DNA from: Candidatus Yonathbacteria bacterium CG17_big_fil_post_rev_8_21_14_2_50_43_9
GTDB lineage: Bacteria; Patescibacteriota; Minisyncoccia; Phycocordibacterales; UBA1550
Assembly (NCBI GenBank): GCA_002771015.1
Contig: PCUO01000016.1
Location: 24,739 to 37,085, forward strand
Length of the DNA stretch: 12,347 bases
Direction of reading: 5' to 3'
Shown here: positions 7,532 through 12,347 of the stretch, one piece after another
Layout of the letters: each line of letters begins with the position of its first letter
How positions within the stretch are numbered: the first letter of the stretch is position 1
Notes under the pieces: generated by a model
The model's input: the letters and a program-made list of their open reading frames with translations, nothing else
What the model was told of the DNA's origin: nothing
The model's database searches: none
Position numbers and translations under genes: made by a program

Positions 7532-7650
7532 GGTAGAATATTGAATTTAGAATATTTGATATGGAATGACGTGAGAATAGGGTCAGTTGCCGTAGGCAAC
7601 TGACCCTATTCAACATTCAACATTCAACATTCAACATTCCATATTCTACC
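7532..7650. repeat. 119-bp inverted-repeat element between convergent genes
   Basis: The ends are perfect inverted copies: GGTAGAATAT (7532-7541) and ATATTCTACC (7641-7650). Further in, TATGGAATG (7560-7568) matches CATTCCATA (7635-7643). The centre is a perfect 17-bp stem, GAATAGGGTCAGTTGCC (7575-7591) with GGCAACTGACCCTATTC (7595-7611), around a GTA loop. The right arm also holds four exact tandem copies of CAACATT (7611-7638). The whole could fold into one long imperfect hairpin. A relative of the left arm lies at 4091-4129. It looks like a small non-coding dispersed repeat (MITE- or REP-like) with no coding capacity. Its position, at the junction of the convergent SET and cohesin genes, would let it mark or slow both transcripts, but there is no U-tract for a classical terminator. 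Confidence 0.8.
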
Positions 7651-7654
7651 CAAA

Positions 7655-7723
7655 CTATTCTTTCGCTCTCCCAATCCCATCCTTCACATACGAGCTCATT
7701 TTTTCTACATTTTTCTTTAGTTT
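7655..7723 (-). pseudogene. Frameshifted C-terminal tail of the cohesin protein
   Basis: Just past the TAA of the cohesin gene, the next frame is open to a TAG at 7655-7657 and encodes KLKKNVEKMSSYVKDGIGRA followed by Lys-Glu (22 residues), a charged, helix-like sequence that reads as real protein. Skipping one base (T of the stop, 7724) turns GAT-TAA-A into GAT-AAA and joins the tail directly to the end of the cohesin protein (TADDEYIAD). The cytoplasmic tail of related membrane-anchored cohesin proteins tends to end in such an alternating Lys/Asp/Glu helix. It may be a one-base indel in the strain, an assembly error, or a rare programmed +1 shift; the codon context does not favour easy tRNA slippage. 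Confidence 0.45.
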
Positions 7724-9329
7724 AATCCGCAATATACTCGTCATCAGCTGTAGTAGGTGTTTTTTGCGCGTCCTCTAGTTTTTGAATGTCGGTCTTAATC
7801 ATATCGAACACATTTGCAGTATCCCTTTCAGCAACCTGAACGCGAAGATTTGTTCGCTCTCGTCGTGATTTGTGGTAGAAGTATCCCCACATAAGCGCTC
7901 CAATCAAGACAACTATTATGATGATAATTGTATTCGTGTATTTCCCGGTAACCTGAATCTCTGGAGCCGTTACTACAAGAGAAAGCGCTCCGCGAGAGTC
8001 CTTGCTCTGAATTGTCGCAACGTAGCGACCGTTGCGAAGCGTTTCGCCATATGCGAACACCCAATTTCCGCTTATATCCACAGGCACAGTGCTCTCTGCT
8101 ACAATCGCATTTCCTTTTTTAATAGTGAAAAGTATTTCAGTAGACGGCAACGCTGTTCCGTTGAAGGACAATCCGGCAGATGTGTTTGAATAAATCTTTT
8201 CTGTAGCAAATGTGAAAATTGGCGATGCAAGCGGAATTGTCTCGTAGTCAAATGTGTTTTCTATACTGTTTCCAGCATTGTCAACAGCCTTAATTGTAAG
8301 AACGTGCTTCCCCGGAACCTGTGGCGCTAGTTTGTATGAACCTTTGAAATCTTTTGTAGGAATCGAAACCCAATTTCCATTGTCTACTCTCACGCGGTAT
8401 GCACGTAAACCAGAGAGCGCGTCGCTCGCCTTGAATGAAAATGTCGGAGTAGGGTTGTCTGTGGCCTCGCTTTCGTTTGTCGTGATCTCAAAAGGAAGAG
8501 GTGCTTTCGTGTCTACTGCTATGCGATAATGCGTTACAGGCCCCCATCCAATATCATTTTTGAAACGCGCGTGGAGATACCAAACTCCGTCTGAAAGCGC
8601 AGAAAACATTTTGCTGTCAAAAAGTCCTTCGCTTACACTTGGAGAGTACGCTGGTTGTTTATTGATAGTCGCTACAACTCCAGAGATGTCTAACGGAATA
8701 GTCCATGAAACGGTGAATATATTTGAGTGGTTGTACCATTCAGTAGGATTTGAGTATAGAGGAACCGTTAGAGCTGGTTTTGTTGGCAACCCAACTGGTT
8801 CTACTGACTCTCTTTTTATTTGAGTAGGAGGCGTAATTACAGGAGGAACAGTTTCTCCTGTAATTGTAAACGCGGCTTCGGCTGATTTTGACAGCACATT
8901 TGTTCCGCTTGCGTCTGAAGCTGTAACGGCGCTATCTGCAAAGGAAAGCCTTGCAGTCCCGCTATTTTTTGCCAAAAATGTAATACTAATAACTTTGATA
9001 GATGCACCAGAGATGCCGTACGGAGTACCACCCACAAATGTTATCACTCCATCAGTATTAGAAAACGAAGGCTCTTCAAGCCAGAAATTAAATGCTGAAT
9101 CTGTTTTGTCCACAGACTTCACTTCAAGCATGTCCTTTGGAAAGCGAATAGTTGCCTGGCCTGCGTTCACACCTACGCCATCGCTGTCTATTTTTAAATC
9201 AGCGACTATCTCCTTGTTCAAGCCAAATTCACCTGTGCCAGGTGTGAAGAAGAGAGTAGCTGCTTCTGCTATGTTTGTAAAAAAGAGCGCTGTTCCCAAT
9301 ATGATGGTAAATGATGTAGTGCGTAACAT
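7722..9329 (-). CDS. Membrane-anchored cohesin-domain surface protein
   Basis: A 535-residue exported protein. It has a signal peptide (1-23, hydrophobic core with AEA before the likely cut), then a cohesin domain at about 24-157 (TLFFTPGTGEFGLNKEIVADL, the GVNAGQATIRFP strand, LEEPSFSNTDGVITFVGG, and the ISITFLAKNSGTARLSF strand). A Pro/Thr linker follows, then about three beta-sandwich Ig/FN3-like domains (roughly 185-275, 276-365 with VDNAGNS, and 368-462), a membrane helix at 465-485, and a cytoplasmic tail rich in charged residues. Cohesins bind dockerins, and the gene directly upstream encodes one, so this is probably the cell-bound receptor of a two-protein surface complex. Only one base lies between the upstream stop and this ATG (9327-9329), so translation is likely coupled. 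The C-terminus appears cut short by a one-base frameshift (see 7655-7723). No catalytic domain is seen. Confidence 0.88.
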   Translation of the reverse strand: MLRTTSFTIILGTALFFTNIAEAATLFFTPGTGEFGLNKEIVADLKIDSDGVGVNAGQATIRFPKDMLEVKSVDKTDSAFNFWLEEPSFSNTDGVITFVGGTPYGISGASIKVISITFLAKNSGTARLSFADSAVTASDASGTNVLSKSAEAAFTITGETVPPVITPPTQIKRESVEPVGLPTKPALTVPLYSNPTEWYNHSNIFTVSWTIPLDISGVVATINKQPAYSPSVSEGLFDSKMFSALSDGVWYLHARFKNDIGWGPVTHYRIAVDTKAPLPFEITTNESEATDNPTPTFSFKASDALSGLRAYRVRVDNGNWVSIPTKDFKGSYKLAPQVPGKHVLTIKAVDNAGNSIENTFDYETIPLASPIFTFATEKIYSNTSAGLSFNGTALPSTEILFTIKKGNAIVAESTVPVDISGNWVFAYGETLRNGRYVATIQSKDSRGALSLVVTAPEIQVTGKYTNTIIIIIVVLIGALMWGYFYHKSRRERTNLRVQVAERDTANVFDMIKTDIQKLEDAQKTPTTADDEYIAD

Positions 9330-9330
9330 T

Positions 9331-11733
9331 TTATTTTTTTCTTATTGTTTTAATGAATATGCTAAAATCCGATATATCAACCTTCCCGTCGTCGTTCAGG
9401 TCTATTCCCGCTCTCACTAATGAATTTTTTGAACTCCAACGAGCGAGAAATATACTCCAATCCGTTATATCAATTTTTCCATCGCCAGAGAAGTCTGCCT
9501 TTACAACAGTAAGTTTGGATACGATAAATGCTCTTTCAGTTGAATAATCGCTCTCTCTTCCGCCGTCAAGGTTTATTTGTTTTGCGCGAACTCTGTGTTG
9601 CCCAAAATCAAGCGCTCCCGTAGGCATGTCAAACGAGTACACTCCTCCACGCCCCGCGAGCGCCTCCTTGACTAGTATATCATCAAAATAGACACGAATG
9701 GTATGGCTAGGAGAAGCGTACCCAAAAATCTTCAAATTTCCCCCGCGCGAAACCTGCCCATTTAAAATATCAACAGTTGGTGGAGCGATTATATCTTTAA
9801 ATATTTCATCGCCCCTGCTTACATCCACAACAAAAAATTTAGTTTGGGAAGCCCTGCCGTCAGGATCTTTTATTAGTACGCCAAAACTGTGCGATCCAGT
9901 TTGAAGGTCTGTGAATCTTATATTAAAAAAACCGTTTGCGTCCGTTACGCCTTGCTCCTTTGTTACGATTTCATTGCCGAGTTCTTTTCGAACTATTGAG
10001 ATTTTTCCATCGGGGAATGCCCTGCCAGAGAATGTTATGCTTGCGAGTCTTCGCACTATGGCTATCGGCGCAGGCTCTGTGCCAGGTAGCGCTACGAATA
10101 TTGCCTCTATTGTGTGGTCGGCAGTGACGTTTGTAAAAGTGTATGAAGTAGAGGTGGATGAAAGCGGGGAACTATCAATAATCAATGAGGCAACATCATA
10201 GCTAGAGTTTGGGGTGATGGTGTATGTTTGCGAACCGCCCTCTGCTACAACAGTAGAACCGCTTGGCGACACTATGCCGTTTGGATTTTGGTTTGCGATT
10301 ATGGTGAACGAGCCGTGGGGAGCAGGAATGAGCGCGAATGTCACTGCTATTGTGTGGTCTACAGTGACGTTGGTAAAGGTGTATGAGGTTGATGTTGCAA
10401 CGCCCACACTATCTACAACAAGAGTTGCCACTGTAAATCCGCTATCTGGAGCAATCGTAAATGTTTGCGATGCGCTGTCTGCAACAACTATCGCGCCAAG
10501 TGGCGTGATAGAACCGTTTGAACCCGCGCTTGAGGTGATGGTGTGTGTGACAGGCGGTGTCGGAAGTAGCGCGAACGTAGCGTATATTGTGTGCGATGCT
10601 TGAACATTTGTAAATGTGTATGAAGTGGATGTCGCTATAGAACTGCCGTCAATGAGCAATGTTTCAACATCGTAGCCTGAGTTTGGAGTTATTGAATACG
10701 TTTGTGAACCGCCTTGCGGAACGTTTGTCACTCCAGACGGGGTTGTGGCGCCGTTTCCGCCAACGGTTGCAATTATATCAAAAGTAACTACTGGAGCATT
10801 AATGGTTATAGTTCCATAAGAATACGAGCTGACTTGCGGAGCAATGCCGTCAGTTGTTAAACCATATACATAATAAGTTCCTGGGGTCACACCAGTCGTG
10901 TTCCAAGAGCAAGTTGCGTTTGTTCCTTCTCCCGCGCTCGCGCACGCTCCCGTGATAGCCGTGCCGTCCAGACCTGAATTGTTTGTGTCGTAATAAAATG
11001 AAGCTGTAACCGTTTGTTCCGCGTCTGCTAGCGAGTAGGTGATGTTGTACAAATCGCCTACATTTACTATGTCGCCAGAGCCGTCAGGTTGCGAGATTGA
11101 AAGTGTGGGCGCTGTGTCTGGAAGAGTGTAATCTATTTCAAGGGTGACATAGTCAACGTCAACGTCTGCGTTGTAGGCAGTCGCGAGGACACCAATTGCG
11201 ATACCGAAGTCCGGATCTTTTACCCACGCAGTTGTTAGGGTGTTGCCCCAAGTGTCAGCGGAGCTTCCTTTTGTAATTATTGTTCCTGTGTTTGTCGTGA
11301 GCGCAACTGCAGTGGAACATTGGTTCGTGCCGACTTTTGCGCGCGATACATCAAGCAACTGACACAAATCTATTGAACCCGAACCTTGTCCAGATCTATA
11401 AAAAGCATTGACGCGAGCGGTAACGCCGTTGATGGTAGAGCCATCGGGTATTGCACTAAAATCAAAACCAGTCGCCTTCAGGACATATGTTCGATCGCCA
11501 GTATCATATGATGCTGGCGTTACATTTGCGGTAGCAGAATCGTCTGAGTAAATATTTGTGGGAGTGGCCCATCCGTTGTTGCTCCACGGCGATTCAGAAA
11601 CAGATGTTCCAAGAGTTGGATATACCTGCGCGGTTGTAAGAGCGAATGCTGTACTTATGGAAAACAAAAATACCACCGCGATAGAAAACATGGCAACAAT
11701 TTTCCATGTCGGTTTTTTGAGAAATGTAAACAT
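9331..11733 (-). CDS. Secreted modular protein with three InlB-type repeats and C-terminal dockerin
   Basis: An 800-residue exported protein. Signal peptide at 1-31 (basic start, hydrophobic core, cut near AFA-LTT). Residues 32-203 form a beta-rich domain (SPWSNNGWATP, FDFSAIPDGSTINGVTARV, VDYVTLEIDY), a pattern seen in many secreted and fibre-like proteins. An Ig-like domain follows at 207-313. Three repeats of 79-residue period follow at about 317-389, 396-468 and 475-548, each ending in a TSYTFTNV...HTI...F pattern of the divergent InlB B-repeat family. Two further beta domains lie near 555-640 and 650-738. Residues 744-800 are a dockerin: two calcium loops, DFSGDGKIDITD (747-758) and DLNDDGKVDISD (778-789), each with the Asp/Asn ligands in place and followed by a helix. 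No enzyme domain is visible, so it may be an adhesin or scaffold rather than a hydrolase. The next gene supplies a cohesin. Confidence 0.9.
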   Translation of the reverse strand: MFTFLKKPTWKIVAMFSIAVVFLFSISTAFALTTAQVYPTLGTSVSESPWSNNGWATPTNIYSDDSATANVTPASYDTGDRTYVLKATGFDFSAIPDGSTINGVTARVNAFYRSGQGSGSIDLCQLLDVSRAKVGTNQCSTAVALTTNTGTIITKGSSADTWGNTLTTAWVKDPDFGIAIGVLATAYNADVDVDYVTLEIDYTLPDTAPTLSISQPDGSGDIVNVGDLYNITYSLADAEQTVTASFYYDTNNSGLDGTAITGACASAGEGTNATCSWNTTGVTPGTYYVYGLTTDGIAPQVSSYSYGTITINAPVVTFDIIATVGGNGATTPSGVTNVPQGGSQTYSITPNSGYDVETLLIDGSSIATSTSYTFTNVQASHTIYATFALLPTPPVTHTITSSAGSNGSITPLGAIVVADSASQTFTIAPDSGFTVATLVVDSVGVATSTSYTFTNVTVDHTIAVTFALIPAPHGSFTIIANQNPNGIVSPSGSTVVAEGGSQTYTITPNSSYDVASLIIDSSPLSSTSTSYTFTNVTADHTIEAIFVALPGTEPAPIAIVRRLASITFSGRAFPDGKISIVRKELGNEIVTKEQGVTDANGFFNIRFTDLQTGSHSFGVLIKDPDGRASQTKFFVVDVSRGDEIFKDIIAPPTVDILNGQVSRGGNLKIFGYASPSHTIRVYFDDILVKEALAGRGGVYSFDMPTGALDFGQHRVRAKQINLDGGRESDYSTERAFIVSKLTVVKADFSGDGKIDITDWSIFLARWSSKNSLVRAGIDLNDDGKVDISDFSIFIKTIRKK
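10090..10785 (-). repeat. Three tandem 237-bp coding repeats (InlB-type)
   Basis: Within the dockerin gene, three consecutive units of about 237 bp (10567-10785, 10330-10548, 10090-10311, listed in reading order) are similar in both protein and DNA. On the plus strand the ATTGTGTGG-type start and the GTGTATGA core recur at the same phase in each unit. The middle and last units look closest at the DNA level, suggesting a recent duplication or conversion. Such tandem units can vary in number between strains. Confidence 0.8.
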
Positions 11734-11744
11734 TTGTTCATTTC

Positions 11745-11774
11745 ATTGTACCGCATATGAATGATAAATTACAA
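11745..11774 (-). promoter_or_regulatory. Predicted promoter of the dockerin-cohesin unit, giving a very short leader
   Basis: Minus-strand TACAAT (-10, 11745-11750) and TTGTAA (-35, 11769-11774) are 18 bases apart. Transcription would start near 11738, only about five bases before the ATG at 11733, so the mRNA would be nearly leaderless, in keeping with the lack of a Shine-Dalgarno sequence. Confidence 0.4.
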
Positions 11775-11810
11775 ACAAAACAGCGCGTCTACAAAGTTGG
11801 CGCACTGTTT
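11771..11810 (-). terminator. Rho-independent-like terminator after the response regulator
   Basis: Read on the minus strand, AAACAGTGCG (11801-11810) pairs with CGCGCTGTTT (11778-11787) through ten pairs including one U-G, with a 13-base loop, and a T-rich run TTTTGTTTG follows. It lies downstream of the receiver gene and just before the dockerin promoter, so it probably ends the receiver transcript. Its T-run overlaps the predicted -35 box. Confidence 0.6.
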
Positions 11811-11837
11811 CCTAATACCTATCAACTAACACCTAAT

Positions 11838-12230
11838 CTACACTCCCGCTTTCGTGGAGCCTTTCCCTTGCAAATACTCCCGCACTTTTTCAATAACTTC
11901 CTGAATAGGGTGCTGTGACTTCACAAAGTAGTCGTTTGCGCCGAGCTCAAGAGCGCGCTTAATCTCAGAGTCCTCACCGAGATTTGAAAGAATAACAACG
12001 GGAATGTGTTGCCATTCAGGGCTCTGACGAATTTCCTTCAATACATCAAACCCGTTTTTCTTTGGTAGCAAAAGGTCAAGCAAAATAAGACTTGGCGTCT
12101 TCTTTTTTAGCTCCTCAAAAACCTGTTCACCATCGGTGGCAACAGATACGCTGTGTCCTTCTGAGATTAAGTTATCCTTTAGAGCTCTTACCAAAAAATC
12201 CTCATCTTCAACAACTAATACGTGGTTCAT
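11838..12230 (-). CDS. Stand-alone response-regulator receiver protein
   Basis: A 130-residue protein that is a single receiver (CheY-like) domain. Acidic pocket E8/D9/E10, phospho-acceptor D52 (in LILLDLLLP), conserved Ser at 82 (VVILSN) and Lys at 104 (YFVKS) are all in place, so phosphorylation by a histidine kinase is expected. There is no DNA-binding or enzyme output domain; after the receiver only a short Gly/Lys/Thr tail remains. It would act by protein binding or as a phosphorelay step. No kinase gene is in the window, and the PAS protein at 4180-5436 lacks a kinase domain. It has its own promoter-like sequence upstream and a terminator-like hairpin downstream, so it is likely a single-gene transcript. 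Confidence 0.92.
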   Translation of the reverse strand: MNHVLVVEDEDFLVRALKDNLISEGHSVSVATDGEQVFEELKKKTPSLILLDLLLPKKNGFDVLKEIRQSPEWQHIPVVILSNLGEDSEIKRALELGANDYFVKSQHPIQEVIEKVREYLQGKGSTKAGV

Positions 12231-12256
12231 ACTATTATATTAAGGTTATTTTATAC

Positions 12257-12284
12257 ATTATACACGAGTGTGCAAGGCGTGCAA
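12257..12284 (-). promoter_or_regulatory. Predicted promoter of the response-regulator gene
   Basis: A perfect minus-strand TATAAT (-10, 12257-12262) with TTGCAC (-35, 12279-12284) at 16-base spacing; a second TTGCAC lies at 12270-12275. The start would be near 12250, giving a leader of about 20 bases without a Shine-Dalgarno sequence. From 12285 to the window end I see no gene or structure I can support. Confidence 0.5.
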
Positions 12285-12347
12285 GCGGGGCTCACATACA
12301 TTTGACCTGTTACAGTTTACAATTGACCAGAAACTCCAATGCATTTT

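Noticed and set aside
7575..7611. 17-bp perfect hairpin as a rho-independent terminator for both convergent genes
   Set aside because: Neither strand shows a T-run after the stem; it fits better as the centre of the repeat element, although it might still slow transcription.
7611..7638. Tandem CAACATT copies as a CRISPR remnant
   Set aside because: The unit is 7 bp with no spacers and no cas genes; it is a simple tandem repeat.
11812..11836. CCTAATACCTATCAACTAACACCTAAT-type low-complexity stretch as a repeat element
   Set aside because: It has irregular, short similar units but no exact tandem or second copy in this window, so I could not support it as a feature.
12234..12239. Second minus-strand TATAAT just before the receiver start codon
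   Set aside because: Transcription from it would begin inside the coding sequence; the box at 12257-12262 is better placed.

Overview
This is a compact, AT-rich bacterial chromosome segment. Seven genes plus one partial gene lie on the minus strand or run into it, and a single gene, a SET-domain methyltransferase at 7118-7525, lies on the plus strand. The style suggests an uncultivated Patescibacteria/CPR (Parcubacteria-like) genome. The hints are short spacers, start codons with no clear Shine-Dalgarno sequence, large secreted cohesin/dockerin proteins, a kinase-less PAS coiled-coil protein, and intergenic repeats built on a CAACATT unit. This placement is an inference from gene content; no rRNA or marker gene is present to prove it.

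Layout. (1) 1-3430, minus: two adjacent P-type ATPases. The first transcribed is a P1B-like pump whose membrane CPC motif has become Cys-Ala-Asp-Asp. The second is a P2/P3-type cation ATPase cut off by the window edge. (2) 3560-6921, minus: a DUF2231 four-helix membrane protein, a two-helix membrane PAS protein ending in a coiled coil, and an HI0933/BaiN-type flavoprotein. (3) 6922-7525: a divergent promoter region, a plus-strand leader of about 160 nt with several competing stems, and the SET gene. (4) 7526-7721: the junction of two convergent genes, filled by a 119-bp inverted-repeat element with a second partial copy at 4091-4129. (5) 7722-11733, minus: a two-gene unit. A large secreted protein with a C-terminal dockerin is followed, with one base between stop and start, by a signal-peptide protein with an N-terminal cohesin and a C-terminal membrane anchor. 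(6) 11838-12230, minus: a stand-alone response-regulator receiver, with a promoter before it and a terminator-like hairpin after it.

The clearest working unit is the dockerin/cohesin pair: the secreted modular protein could dock through its calcium-binding dockerin onto the membrane-held cohesin made from the next gene. The receiver protein and the PAS protein are signalling parts without visible partners here. The most unusual points are the switch-like SET leader, the lost CPC proline and second cysteine in the P1B pump, a probable one-base frameshift that removes a 22-residue tail from the cohesin protein, and the dispersed inverted-repeat element. No rRNA, tRNA, CRISPR array or transposase gene is visible.
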